Part shown: piece by piece, positions 50,201 through 60,057 of the stretch | How the letters are laid out: each line of letters begins with the position of its first letter | Position numbering within the stretch: position 1 is the stretch's first letter | DNA from: Acetobacter oeni | GTDB taxonomy: Bacteria > Pseudomonadota > Alphaproteobacteria > Acetobacterales > Acetobacteraceae | Reading direction: 5' to 3' | Assembly: GCF_011516825.1 (NCBI RefSeq) | Contig: NZ_WOTA01000019.1 | Location: forward strand, 1 to 64,000 | DNA: 64,000 bases | Program-made: the position numbers and the translations under genes | The notes under the pieces: model-generated | Seen by the model: only the letters and a program-made list of their open reading frames with translations | What the model was told of the DNA's origin: nothing | Databases searched by the model: none

Positions 50201-51253
50201 TCATTTTGCCTGCTGCTGACGGAAAGCCTGCGGCGATATTCCATACCATTTCCGGAAGGCCCGGCTGAACGCGCTGACTTCCGAATAACCCAGCAGAAAG
50301 GCAATCTCACCTACGGGCATTGTTTTCTGCCTCAGATAATCAGTGGCCATGGCGCGGCGGGTTCCGTCAACAAGATCGGTGTAGGTGACGCCAAGATCAT
50401 CGAGTCTGCGCTGAAGGGTCCAGCGTGGCACGCCGAGAGTGTCGGCCAGTGCGGGAAGTTTTATGGCTCCATGTGGCAGGGTGCGCCGGATTTCTTTTCT
50501 AACCCGGGAAAGAAGATTCGTGCTGCGTTCGGGCGTGGCGGGATTATGAGCCAGGCTGAGCAGACTTTCCCGTAACACGGCCAGCAGGGCAACATTGGCG
50601 CCGGGCATAGGAATTTCGAGCTGTTCTTCGGTAAAGAGGACCGCGTTCATCCCGCAGCGGAACTGAACGGGGGCTGCGAAAGCATCATCATACGCGCTGA
50701 CTGGGGCATGACGGGCATGTTCGAGCCAGATGGCATCCGGAGCCCAGTCGGAGCCGAGGACGTGGCGGAAGACGTTACAGAACATGCCCATTGTTAGTTC
50801 CGCATCCTGTCTGCGGGCGACGATGGCAGGATCGGTAATCTGGTACTCAAGCCGCAGACCACTTTCAGTACGGACCAGGCGAGTGTGAGTATTATGCTGA
50901 TGCCAGGGGAACAGTGTGGCCAGATTTTCGACTGCGTTTGCAAGTGTCGGGGATGCCAGCGCGATGAAGCCGATCAGACCCAGCATATCAGGCCGAAACT
51001 GCCGGCCATAGACGAGGCCGGACTCGCAATATCCGGACTGACGGGCAAGTTCTTCGAACAGGGCGCAGTAATCGCTGAGTTGCAGGGCTGCTGTAGGAGA
51101 GAGATCATCGACGATATCCAGCCCGACTGCGCGGGCGATGACGGTTTCGTCACATCCCTGGCGACGGATAAACGAACCGGCTCCTGTCATGGCGGCGGCC
51201 AGAACACTGCTTCTGTTTTCGGGTCGTTCGGGTGTCATGGTTCGTAAAGACAT
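50201..51253 (-). CDS. AraC-family regulator, probable control of eut genes
   Basis: A 350-residue regulator. The N-terminal two-thirds resemble the Arabinose_bd-type ligand domain of OruR/AraC relatives (TGAGSFIRRQGCDETVIARAVGLD, PDMLGLIGFIALASPTLANAV). The C-terminal HTH pair is complete: KLPALADTLGVPRWTLQRRLDDLGVTYTDLVDGTRR followed by MPVGEIAFLLGYSEVSAFSRAFRKWYGISPQAFR. It lies directly upstream of eutB in the same direction (103-nt gap), so it probably senses ethanolamine or a related compound and activates the eut operon. The start may be 51253 or the Met six codons in; AAGG sits too close to the first. Confidence 0.88.
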   Translation of the reverse strand: MSLRTMTPERPENRSSVLAAAMTGAGSFIRRQGCDETVIARAVGLDIVDDLSPTAALQLSDYCALFEELARQSGYCESGLVYGRQFRPDMLGLIGFIALASPTLANAVENLATLFPWHQHNTHTRLVRTESGLRLEYQITDPAIVARRQDAELTMGMFCNVFRHVLGSDWAPDAIWLEHARHAPVSAYDDAFAAPVQFRCGMNAVLFTEEQLEIPMPGANVALLAVLRESLLSLAHNPATPERSTNLLSRVRKEIRRTLPHGAIKLPALADTLGVPRWTLQRRLDDLGVTYTDLVDGTRRAMATDYLRQKTMPVGEIAFLLGYSEVSAFSRAFRKWYGISPQAFRQQQAK

Positions 51254-51398
51254 CCTTTGTTCATGCTGCCCCGGTCTCGCGCTGCCATATGCGCTGGAAG
51301 CTGCTCTCCTGATTTTATTGTTACTTCGTTATGATGATCTGTTTCGGGTGGTCTCTGTCAAGTACAGACCGGTCTCGCGATAATCAGCTTACGAAAAT

Positions 51399-53429
51399 TC
51401 AGGCATTGATCCGGCTGATATGAGGATCGCTCCGGCTTGGCTGACCGGTTTGCATATGGCCGGCAAAATGCAAATGTGTGTCAGGGTGCGTGCGATCTGT
51501 CAGTGTCAGATCATACCAGTGGTCGGCATTACTCACGGTCCAGATCTGCTCGACCGTTTGCGATGGATTTACGACAAAATTTCGGAGCATGTTGGATTCA
51601 TAAGCATTTTTCACGACACAGCGGATCTGGTGCCGTTTAGTATTAATGATCGTCAGAGCCACTTCACCGGTCTCGGGTCGCAGCGACAGGGAAACGTCAG
51701 GAGCGGATCGCCCCGCGAAGGCGCGATAGAATCCGTCCGGACCATGAATGACGACAGAGGCTCCGGCTGTCATTTCGACGGGCACATCAACGGCAGTTCC
51801 CTGACCAAGCGTGTAATGACAGGTGGGACTGCCGCATACTGTAAAAGTCAGAACCGCGCCCTGCCCGCCTCTGTTCGCCAGTAAGATGTGCCCGTTACTG
51901 ACATTGGCTTCCAGCGTGTATGGAATTGCCCGGGCCCGTCTTTGTCCCGCTTCCTGGCGAGGCATTACCTGCCGTGCAGGCAAGGCCGGCGCTGGCAGGG
52001 AGCAGGACTGACGGGTTTGCGTGAGATAGGATTCTGTATCCGGGAGAGTGACCTCCCATCCGGGGTCATTCCGGGTGAAGTCGAAAACGGTGGTCAGATC
52101 ACCACAAACCGCACGCCGCCAGGGAGTGATGTTGGGAGCAGTGACGCCGAAGCGTGTTTCCAGAAAGCGCAGGACGGAGGTGTGATCGAAAAGCTGGGAG
52201 TTGACCCAGCCCCCTTTTGTCCAGGGCGAGATGATAATGGCGGGGACGCGCGGCCCAAGGCCGACAGGAACACCGTGCCAGGATTCTCCATCTGTGGACA
52301 CGGAGCAGTTACCTGTCTCCGGCGTGAGGGCCGGAACCGGAGCGGGCATGTGGTCAAAAAAGCCATCATTCTCATCGTAATTGAGGATGAATACGGTTTT
52401 CGCCCAGGTGTCCGGATGACGGACGAACACATCCATCAGGCGGGAGATCAGTGTTTCACCATATCCGGGAGGGGCATCCGGATGTTCGGATATGGCCTGG
52501 GACGGCACGATCCAGGACACCTGGGGCAGCGTTCCTCCCGCGACGTCTTTTTCAAATGCCCTGATAAGGAAGCGGCCTTCGGATGTCGTGGCGTTCTCCC
52601 GGGTTGAACCCGGGACGATCCGGCGGGCAGACTGGTATTGCCACGATGATCGTGACACGCCTCTGAACGGGGCGAAGGACTGGAGCGGGTTATCGGTGAA
52701 GTTATCGTATTCCTGATAGAGTTTCCACGAAACGCCGGCTTCCTGCAGGCATTCAGGGTATGTCTGCCATCGGAAAGGAGCGAAGGCGGAGTTATCGAGA
52801 CTGATATCCGCGGATGAATTGCCGTCATCGACGTTAACGATAACCTGATTGTCCGCATGTCCGGCACCGAGGCCGCTGGTCCCGGTAAAGAGGAACAGTC
52901 TGTTCGGATTAGTCGGGCCGAAGATGGAGGCGTGATATGCATCGCAGATGGTAAAAGCGTCGGCCAGCGCGTAGTAATACGGAATGTCATCACGCGTAAA
53001 ATGGCCCATGGTCATGGGAGTTTTGCGACTGATCCAGATATCCCACTCATTCCATTCCGCCTGCGAGGCTTTCCAGCTGTGATCAAGGCTGGCAAGGCAG
53101 GCGGCCGAGGTATGAACGGTGTTCATCCGGAACGGGAGGACGCGCCTGCCTCTGCCCTTTGGCTGGGAGAAGACCGGGGCACCATCGGGCAATGTCCAGG
53201 CGCGGGGATCACCGTAGCCTCTGACACCGCCCAGACAGCCGAAGTAATGATCGAAAGAGCGGTTTTCCTGCATCAGGATCACCACATGTTCGACATCTTT
53301 TATTGTCCCGCTAACACGGCGTGGCGGGATAGAGAGGGCTTTGCGGATGTTTTGAGGCATGAGTGCCGCGCCTGTAACGGCAGCGGTGCTTTTCAGAAAT
53401 CCTCTTCGGCCTGTCCGGAATATCGTCAC
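51399..53429 (-). CDS. phosphocholine-specific phospholipase C
   Basis: A 676-residue phosphoesterase of the non-haemolytic phospholipase C/acid phosphatase family. The N-terminus is a twin-arginine signal (TGRRGFLKSTAAVTGAAL), so it is exported folded. The catalytic domain has DVEHVVILMQENRSFDHYFGCLGGVRGYGDPRAW with the metal-binding Glu/Asn, HFTRDDIPYYYALADAFTICDAYHASIFGPTNPNR and NYDENDGFFDHMPAP. Two C-terminal beta domains of the bacterial PLC type follow. The start is a GTG at 53429, 13 nt after the TonB receptor gene, so they form an operon. It releases phosphorylated head groups (choline or ethanolamine) from phospholipids. Confidence 0.92.
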   Translation of the reverse strand: MTIFRTGRRGFLKSTAAVTGAALMPQNIRKALSIPPRRVSGTIKDVEHVVILMQENRSFDHYFGCLGGVRGYGDPRAWTLPDGAPVFSQPKGRGRRVLPFRMNTVHTSAACLASLDHSWKASQAEWNEWDIWISRKTPMTMGHFTRDDIPYYYALADAFTICDAYHASIFGPTNPNRLFLFTGTSGLGAGHADNQVIVNVDDGNSSADISLDNSAFAPFRWQTYPECLQEAGVSWKLYQEYDNFTDNPLQSFAPFRGVSRSSWQYQSARRIVPGSTRENATTSEGRFLIRAFEKDVAGGTLPQVSWIVPSQAISEHPDAPPGYGETLISRLMDVFVRHPDTWAKTVFILNYDENDGFFDHMPAPVPALTPETGNCSVSTDGESWHGVPVGLGPRVPAIIISPWTKGGWVNSQLFDHTSVLRFLETRFGVTAPNITPWRRAVCGDLTTVFDFTRNDPGWEVTLPDTESYLTQTRQSCSLPAPALPARQVMPRQEAGQRRARAIPYTLEANVSNGHILLANRGGQGAVLTFTVCGSPTCHYTLGQGTAVDVPVEMTAGASVVIHGPDGFYRAFAGRSAPDVSLSLRPETGEVALTIINTKRHQIRCVVKNAYESNMLRNFVVNPSQTVEQIWTVSNADHWYDLTLTDRTHPDTHLHFAGHMQTGQPSRSDPHISRINA

Positions 53430-53442
53430 GATGGGCGGGACA

Positions 53443-55908
53443 TCAGAAACTGACAGACATGGAACCGAAATACTGACGGGGTGCGCCGATCAGGAAAGAC
53501 TGATCATCACCCTGCATGGAATTTCCGTTCTCGCCTGTTGTAGAGATATATTTGATGTTGGTGAGGTTATAGACGTTGAAGCTGAATGTCACGTCCTGGA
53601 AGAAGCCAAGCCGCCGGTCATACTGAGCGAGATTTCCAAACCGGTACATCGCGCCGAGACTGGTAAGCCAGTATGAAGGAACATGCAGGTCTCCGGTATA
53701 GGTGTAGCTGCGTTGTCCCATGTATTGTGTATCGATATGTGCGCTGGCGTGATGCCATGTGTAGGACAGGCTCGCTTTATACATAAAGCGGGGGTAATTG
53801 ACGATCTGCTTTCCGGCTGTTGCGTAGGTCGTGCCATCGCTTGTGACGTTATTATCGTATGTAGCGTGATTCCAGCTGATGGAGTTGTAAAGCGACAGTC
53901 CTTTGACCGGCGTGATGGTCAGCCCCGCATCTACGCCATTCATGGTAACGCCTCCGACGTTCATGACTGCTGAATAAGGGTTGGTGATCGAACCACTTGT
54001 GATCTGCTGGAGCCGATTGTGAAAGTTGGTGTGATAGGCGTAAAGGGATGCTGCGAGCAGGTGATCCGTGTAGCGATAACCGACTGAATAATTCCAGTCC
54101 GTTTCAGGTTTCAGCTTCCCTTCTCCGACCGTCTGTTGATAGGCACTCTCCGTCATGGCGAACGGTGATGCGCCACCTTTATAGCCGGAGATCGGGTAGG
54201 ATTTTACATTTTCCGCAACATCGAAGAAAAGTTCATGATTTTTCAGGAAATGCCAGTCACCGCTGATATGCGGCAGAAAGGCTTTTGCGGTCGTGACGCT
54301 GCCGGAGGCAATGGCGTCCGTTCCTGTATAGGCAGCGATATTCGCTGTTTCGCTGCCGCTGACGGTTTGCCATAGCGACTTGAAACCAAAATGCAGGTTA
54401 AGATTCGGCAGCACATGCCAGGTGTCCTGGACGAAGGCCGTGAAGCTGTTGGAGTTGAAGGACTGCCCCCAGAGGCGTGCTGTCGCGTCCGGCAGACTTC
54501 CCATTGCGTTAATGGGTGTTCCCTCCCCGAGAACCGGCTCTTCATAGGCGTTGCGGCCGACATCGACGTGATAGTGTTCATACCATATGCCGGCACTGAT
54601 GCTGTTATGGGCAATTTCGTAGGACAGGGCAGAGGTGAATCCGCCGCGCTGCGCTTTCTCGATGGTGATCTGTTCGAAGAGCGGAGAGCCGTTTGGCATA
54701 AGGCCGTTTGAATACCATGGATAGGGGCTGGTCCAGAAGCCACGTCCATACTGTCCCTGCCCGTAGATGACACTTTTCCAGCGAAGGCGCGAGGTCAGGG
54801 CGAAATCCATGTTGAGGCCGCCAAGGTAATCGCGCTCTACTGTTCCGCCATCGTAATAGGAGGCGTCGTACGGATCTGACATTTTACTGTACCCGGCAGG
54901 AAGAGCTCCGCCGGGTTTGTCGTTCGCGGCGAGCGCGAGACGATAGGCTTTTGCATAACCGTCGGGGGTGCCGATAAAGTTATCAAGACGCGATCCGCCG
55001 TTATGTAGCATGTCGAATGACAGATCCTGATACTGATACTGCTCGAGATCACCCCAGTCGAAAAGCGCGGAGATCTGGCTGTCATGTCCGATCGGCTGCA
55101 CGAGTTTAGCGTTCGCCTGCTGCATGAACTGATTGCCGCCGCCTTTCCATTTGTTCTCATCATTACGCATGTAGGACACATACATCCGTGTCCCGGTTTT
55201 GTTGAGATCGCCGGAATCCAGACGGATAAAGGTATGCATTGTCAGATTGGAGCCAAACGTCTGTCCGAGCTGGCCACCAGCTTTGTGTTTAGGATCAGAT
55301 GAAAAATATTCGACCGAACCGCCAAGATTGGAGGTACTGGCGATGGATTCGGCCCCGGCCCCTTCGGAGACGACCATTCTGCCCATATTCTCCGAGGACC
55401 AGGCATTGATGACATTGAGGCCGTTGAAGGAGTGGTATTGCTGGTCGCCCAACGGAATACCGTCGAGGGTCATACCGACCTGATTTTGCAGAAAGCCGTG
55501 CATGAAGAACATCTGTGACCAGATATCCAGTCCCTGTGCGTCTGCCGTCTGGAGCATGATACCAGGCATTTTAGCCAGCACTTTAAGCACGCTGACACCC
55601 GGCACCTCTTCCTGAATCGACTTTGCTCCGACTACAACCTGTGATCCATGCGAGCGGCGGACACTCTGCACCGAGACAGCCTCATCGCCTGCAGCCTGCA
55701 TGACGGCTGCGCGCTTCCTGCTGACAGGAGTTGTAGTCCGGGCAGGAATATTGGCCGATTTTCCTGACAGATGCCAGGGCTGGTCTGCCTTTATTTTTGC
55801 CTTGCTACGGGGCGTGCTGACATCCGGGTCCGCCGACAGAGCTTCATGACTCTGAAACGTAAATAATGTGATGGCAGCAACAATGTTTGCGACGTATCTG
55901 AAGTGCAC
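53443..55908 (-). CDS. TonB-dependent outer-membrane receptor
   Basis: An 821-residue receptor. The GTG start at 55908 is chosen because a perfect GGAGGAGG ribosome-binding site lies 6 nt upstream and a signal peptide begins there (HFRYVANIVAAITLFTFQSHEALSA); the longer open frame to 56085 lacks both. A plug domain follows (IQEEVPGVSVLKVLAKMPGIML, FMHGFLQNQVGMTLDGIPLG), then a 22-strand-type barrel ending in SMSVSF with terminal Phe. It heads an operon with phospholipase C, so its ligand may be linked to phospholipid products or phosphate; an iron-siderophore role cannot be excluded. I saw no riboswitch or Fur box upstream. Confidence 0.93.
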   Translation of the reverse strand: MHFRYVANIVAAITLFTFQSHEALSADPDVSTPRSKAKIKADQPWHLSGKSANIPARTTTPVSRKRAAVMQAAGDEAVSVQSVRRSHGSQVVVGAKSIQEEVPGVSVLKVLAKMPGIMLQTADAQGLDIWSQMFFMHGFLQNQVGMTLDGIPLGDQQYHSFNGLNVINAWSSENMGRMVVSEGAGAESIASTSNLGGSVEYFSSDPKHKAGGQLGQTFGSNLTMHTFIRLDSGDLNKTGTRMYVSYMRNDENKWKGGGNQFMQQANAKLVQPIGHDSQISALFDWGDLEQYQYQDLSFDMLHNGGSRLDNFIGTPDGYAKAYRLALAANDKPGGALPAGYSKMSDPYDASYYDGGTVERDYLGGLNMDFALTSRLRWKSVIYGQGQYGRGFWTSPYPWYSNGLMPNGSPLFEQITIEKAQRGGFTSALSYEIAHNSISAGIWYEHYHVDVGRNAYEEPVLGEGTPINAMGSLPDATARLWGQSFNSNSFTAFVQDTWHVLPNLNLHFGFKSLWQTVSGSETANIAAYTGTDAIASGSVTTAKAFLPHISGDWHFLKNHELFFDVAENVKSYPISGYKGGASPFAMTESAYQQTVGEGKLKPETDWNYSVGYRYTDHLLAASLYAYHTNFHNRLQQITSGSITNPYSAVMNVGGVTMNGVDAGLTITPVKGLSLYNSISWNHATYDNNVTSDGTTYATAGKQIVNYPRFMYKASLSYTWHHASAHIDTQYMGQRSYTYTGDLHVPSYWLTSLGAMYRFGNLAQYDRRLGFFQDVTFSFNVYNLTNIKYISTTGENGNSMQGDDQSFLIGAPRQYFGSMSVSF

Positions 55909-56174
55909 AGTGGTCCTCCTCCGGAGATCGAGCCCGCGACACTCGCCTCGCCATGGAAAGAACCCGCCGGACAGCGTGGTTCGTTTTCCTTTCATGTTCT
56001 GAGGAAAGTAACCATTTTTGGCCAAAACCGGCTTGACGACCTGATACACAATGTTGACAGATGGAAACGAACCGAAGCCCGCCACAACAGGGAGGAAACC
56101 TGTATTTTCTTTCCTCGTATGCGGGATCTTATACTGGAATTAACTGATCATTTTACCGGAAGAACGACGGGTAA

Positions 56175-58178
56175 TCAGGCGGACAGGCGCTCTTCCACGC
56201 CTGACAGCAATGCTTCACGGGTGAATGGTTTAGGGAGCACCCGTGCGTGTTTCGGCAGCATCGCTCTGTCCGCGAAGCCCGTCACGAACAGAATTTTCAG
56301 GTCAGGACGCAACACGGCGATACGGCGGGCGCATTCGTCTCCGTTCATTTCGGGCATAAGCAGGTCCATGATGATAAGACCAATGTCAGGACGTTTTTCG
56401 ACAAGCCTGATAGCCTGCGCGCCACTGTGGCTTTCCAGAACTGAAAAACCTGCTTTTTGCAGAAAACCTACTGTTACCGCTGCCACATTCGGATCATCGT
56501 CTACAACGAGAACACTGCGCGCTTCTGACAGATCCGGCGCCGGACTATCGTTTTTACGCGGACTGGCTTCAAGGTCAGTCTGCGACTGCACGATCGGGAG
56601 CCAGAGCGCGACAGACGTGCCGGCTCCCGGCGTACTGGTGACCCGCACGTCACCTCCATTACGCCGCATGTAGCCGTAGACCATGGGCAGGCCGAGACCA
56701 ATGCCGCTGCCTACGGATTTGGTGGTGAAGAACGGCTCGAAAATACGCGCCTGTGTTTCCGGAGACATACCGATGCCGCGATCAGTGACGGTGATCAGGA
56801 CATAATGACCCGGAGGCAGATGACGATCGGCTTTTTTATTTTCGCCGGAACTGCTTTCGACTGCGTTTGAGGACGTCTCGGGCCTGATGATGGCGTCACG
56901 GGCCGAAATGACGATTTCTCCACCTTTCGGCTGGGCGTCGCGGGCATTCAGGCACAGATTGACAAGCGCCACCTCAAGCAACGACGGATCGGTGGATGCC
57001 AGTGGCAATTTTTCGTCCGGGATATCCAGGCGGACGGGAATGGCCCTGGGGCCACCGCCGCCGATGCTCTGGGTCAGCAGACCCTGCATCTGGCCAAGCA
57101 GGACGGGAACGTCAACTGCGCGTCGGGCGAGATCACGGGGTCGGCTGAAGTCCAGAAGTTTCTGGGTCAGGACCGCACCACGACGGGCAGCATCCATGGC
57201 GTTGGTAAACAGGCGCGCGACGTTGGGATCGGTTGGAGGCTGAAGGTCGGTCACGAGTTCAAGTGACCCCAGGACGGCGGTGAGGAGATTATTGAAATCA
57301 TGTGCGATACCGCCGGCAAGAGTGGCGATAGCCTGCATTTTATCGGCCTGACGGGCGCGTTTTTCCATTTCGATCAGATCTGTGACATCCTGATCGATCA
57401 GAACGGAAACAGTTCCCAGGCCGGATCTGTGGAGAGCGGGCGTGACAGCCCCGTTATCTGCGATCACCCTGGCATCGGACCCGGCCAGCGTAACGCGTGA
57501 GATTCGGTGCCACCGCTCTCTTCCGGACGGATCCGGCCTCATGACCAGATCCTGTCTGCTGTTGCCCTGGTCCGCGGACGGGGATGGCAGAGAGGAGAGC
57601 AGTTCCTGCTCGGTATGTCCGAGACAGTCTTCCACGGAATGCCCGAGAGAGGCAGCCGCCAGATCGTTGAGACGCGTAATACGTCCCATATCGTCAGCAA
57701 AGGCCAGGCCGAGTGGCAGGTTATCGAACAGGCTCCGCAGAATAGCCTGTTCTGTGGCAAGCGCGCGACGGGTCCGGCAGGCGGCGGCGGCTTCACGCAC
57801 CATGGCGCGAAGTGAGCCCGGCTCCCATGGCTTTGCGGCATAGAACGTAATGACGCCACGGTTAAGGGCGCCAACGACCGTGTGAAGCTCCGCATACCCT
57901 GTCAGAAGAATAGTCCCTGCATCGGAATGTTTTCCGGCTTCCGAGAGAAAGACGTCACCGGTCATATCCCTCATTCTCTGATCCGAGATTATGACCGAAA
58001 TTTCAGGGTGATCCGCCATGATGGTCAGGGCTTCCTGGCCGGATACAGCGCTGAGAATATCGAATTCGTCTTCGAGAAGATCTGTCAGGGCAACAAGAAT
58101 TTCTGCTTCGTCATCGACGATCAGGACCCGGTCCCGGAGTACTGTCCGCGCGACGAAAAGAGGATCAGACATGTTCAT
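56175..58178 (-). CDS. hybrid histidine kinase (REC-PAS-HisKA-HATPase-REC)
   Basis: A 667-residue soluble kinase without membrane segments. Residues 15-130 form a receiver (VLIVDDEAE, phospho-acceptor Asp66 in VIISDQRM, Lys116 in AAKPW), about 145-270 a PAS domain, and about 280-350 a HisKA dimerisation domain with the phospho-His in [16 protein letters not shown]. The ATPase domain has [29 protein letters not shown] and GSGIGLGL. A second receiver ends the protein ([26 protein letters not shown]). All phosphotransfer residues look intact. Its start overlaps the preceding kinase gene by 14 nt; it is last in a three-gene signalling operon. Confidence 0.93.
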   Translation of the reverse strand: MNMSDPLFVARTVLRDRVLIVDDEAEILVALTDLLEDEFDILSAVSGQEALTIMADHPEISVIISDQRMRDMTGDVFLSEAGKHSDAGTILLTGYAELHTVVGALNRGVITFYAAKPWEPGSLRAMVREAAAACRTRRALATEQAILRSLFDNLPLGLAFADDMGRITRLNDLAAASLGHSVEDCLGHTEQELLSSLPSPSADQGNSRQDLVMRPDPSGRERWHRISRVTLAGSDARVIADNGAVTPALHRSGLGTVSVLIDQDVTDLIEMEKRARQADKMQAIATLAGGIAHDFNNLLTAVLGSLELVTDLQPPTDPNVARLFTNAMDAARRGAVLTQKLLDFSRPRDLARRAVDVPVLLGQMQGLLTQSIGGGGPRAIPVRLDIPDEKLPLASTDPSLLEVALVNLCLNARDAQPKGGEIVISARDAIIRPETSSNAVESSSGENKKADRHLPPGHYVLITVTDRGIGMSPETQARIFEPFFTTKSVGSGIGLGLPMVYGYMRRNGGDVRVTSTPGAGTSVALWLPIVQSQTDLEASPRKNDSPAPDLSEARSVLVVDDDPNVAAVTVGFLQKAGFSVLESHSGAQAIRLVEKRPDIGLIIMDLLMPEMNGDECARRIAVLRPDLKILFVTGFADRAMLPKHARVLPKPFTREALLSGVEERLSA

Positions 58179-60057
58179 GATGAGCCTCGGCTGGTCGTGT
58201 ATCTGTTACGTCATGCGCCGCTGACGGATGCGGAAGGACAGGTATGGAAATTGCAAAACAGGCACCGCCCTCAGACGATTCACTCACGTCGATAGTTCCC
58301 TGATGAGCCTTCACGATCCCGTAGGCTGTTGCGAGGCCCAGCCCGGTGCCTTCACCGACGGGCTTGGTCGTAAAGAAGGGCTCGAACACACGCTCGCGCA
58401 GAAAGGGCGGAATACCCGGACCGTTATCACTGATCGTGATGACATACTGTCCGGAGGTTTTTTCAGAACAGGCCGGATCCGCAGGAGCGAGGATTGTCGT
58501 GATATGGATCATTGGCTGCCCTGTCTTATGCCGCCGGCCGGGTAATACATCTTCTTTGTTCTGATCGACGGGGGCGACAAAAGCATCGGCGGCGTTGCTG
58601 ATGATGTTCATAACCACCTGATGGACGAGCGCCATCTGGCAGCGAAGGAGGGGAGGCGCCTGAAAATCGCATGAGACACCAATTTTATCTTCCAGTTTCG
58701 GCATGAGCAGCGCGAGGACGGTATTGATGGCTTCCGGCATGTTTACATCTTCGAAATCGCCCTGATCGAGTCGGGAGAAGCGCCTCAGACTGCTGACAAG
58801 ACCGCGCATACGGCCCAGGCCGATGGATGAGGCACCAAGCCTGTCGCGACTTTTCTCCAGCATGGCGTGCGCTTCCGCGATCCGACCGGCATCAAGCGCT
58901 GCCAGAGCACGTTCGAGCGTGCGGGTTACTGTGTCTTCGTGGGCAAGCACGAAAGCGAGCGGGTTATTGAACTCATGGGCTATGCCAGCGACAAGTTCAC
59001 CAAGAGAGGCCATTTTAGCCGACTGCACCAGCCTGGTCTGTGCTTCGATTAACTTACGATTGGCACTGGCGAGTTCGTCATTTGCCTGTTCGAGTGCTTC
59101 GGCAAGCACGGTCTTGGCCCGTGCGCCCTCCATGGCTGCCTCGCGCGCAATGCGTTCGGCTTCACTGCGGCGGGTTTCTTCGAGAAGAGCCTTGCGGCGC
59201 AGGAGCGCCCGGATATGCAGCAGCAGAAATTCGGAACCAATGCTGGAATCGATAAGATCATCGGCGCCGGCGGCGTACACAGTTGCCGCAAATCCTTCCC
59301 GGCAGCCTTCCGCATTCGCGAAGGCGAGCAGCCGGAGTGGTGCATCGCCGGAAATGGCACTGTCCGCCCGGCGGTCATCGAGCGCACGGCAAAGGGACAG
59401 TCCGTTGAAGATCGGGCATGTCAGGTCGATGATCACGCAGTCAACGGTGCCGATCCAGAGTTCGGGTGATGCGAGATCCGGAGCGGCAACAGGGACGACC
59501 TTCATGCCTTCACCCCGGAGGAGACTGATAACGGGAGGCACGCCCGGCATGGGTCTGGGGCGATGTTGTATTTCGCCCGTCTCGGCGGGCGACCAGGATA
59601 CGAGAAGGCCGCCCTCCCCTGTCGCGACGGCGACGGCGGGGTGTCGGAACGGTTCTTTCAGAAGCGAGCGGGGAGCCGGATAACCACGCAGAAGGGCGCG
59701 GATACGGAAAGCCAGAAACCGGGCGTCCGCGGAACGCGGAATGCAGGCGTCGATCCCGGCGAGAAGAGCCTGCCTCTCCCGCTCCGGCTGATGACCATCG
59801 GTGAGCATAATGATCGGTACGGCGCGTGTCGCGAGATTGAGGCGAAGCTGACGGGCCATCTGCTCGCCTCTCATCCCCGGCAGATCGAGGTCGGTGATGA
59901 CCATTGCCGGCAGCCAGGTATTCAGGCTTTCGAGCGCGAGTTCAGCACTGCGGGTGCTTTCAACGATAAAGCCGCAGCTTTCCAGAGTGCGGCCGACTTT
60001 CAGATTTCGTGTAGCCTCATTTTCTACCAGAAGAAGACGAGGCGCGAAGTCTGTCAT
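58165..60057 (-). CDS. histidine kinase with two N-terminal receiver domains
   Basis: A 630-residue soluble kinase. Receiver 1 spans about 5-125 (Asp56 in [10 protein letters not shown], but the usual Lys is Arg in CIPRSAD). A second, more degenerate receiver-like domain spans about 183-288 (Asp211 in VIIDLTCP). A coiled coil follows (about 290-345), then HisKA with His361 in [16 protein letters not shown] and an ATPase domain ([35 protein letters not shown]). The receiver-first order suggests it is driven by another phosphorylated protein rather than a ligand. It overlaps the CheB-like gene by 4 nt upstream and the hybrid kinase by 14 nt downstream. Confidence 0.92.
   Translation of the reverse strand: MTDFAPRLLLVENEATRNLKVGRTLESCGFIVESTRSAELALESLNTWLPAMVITDLDLPGMRGEQMARQLRLNLATRAVPIIMLTDGHQPERERQALLAGIDACIPRSADARFLAFRIRALLRGYPAPRSLLKEPFRHPAVAVATGEGGLLVSWSPAETGEIQHRPRPMPGVPPVISLLRGEGMKVVPVAAPDLASPELWIGTVDCVIIDLTCPIFNGLSLCRALDDRRADSAISGDAPLRLLAFANAEGCREGFAATVYAAGADDLIDSSIGSEFLLLHIRALLRRKALLEETRRSEAERIAREAAMEGARAKTVLAEALEQANDELASANRKLIEAQTRLVQSAKMASLGELVAGIAHEFNNPLAFVLAHEDTVTRTLERALAALDAGRIAEAHAMLEKSRDRLGASSIGLGRMRGLVSSLRRFSRLDQGDFEDVNMPEAINTVLALLMPKLEDKIGVSCDFQAPPLLRCQMALVHQVVMNIISNAADAFVAPVDQNKEDVLPGRRHKTGQPMIHITTILAPADPACSEKTSGQYVITISDNGPGIPPFLRERVFEPFFTTKPVGEGTGLGLATAYGIVKAHQGTIDVSESSEGGACFAISIPVLPHPSAAHDVTDTRPAEAHHEHV

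Noticed and set aside
55909-56085. N-terminal extension of the TonB receptor frame
   Set aside because: The strong GGAGGAGG site and the signal peptide place the start at 55908; the extra 59 codons are chance open frame.
55909-56170. Possible cobalamin riboswitch upstream of the TonB receptor
   Set aside because: I looked because the neighbouring eut enzymes need cobalamin, but no B12-box-like core sequence could be found.
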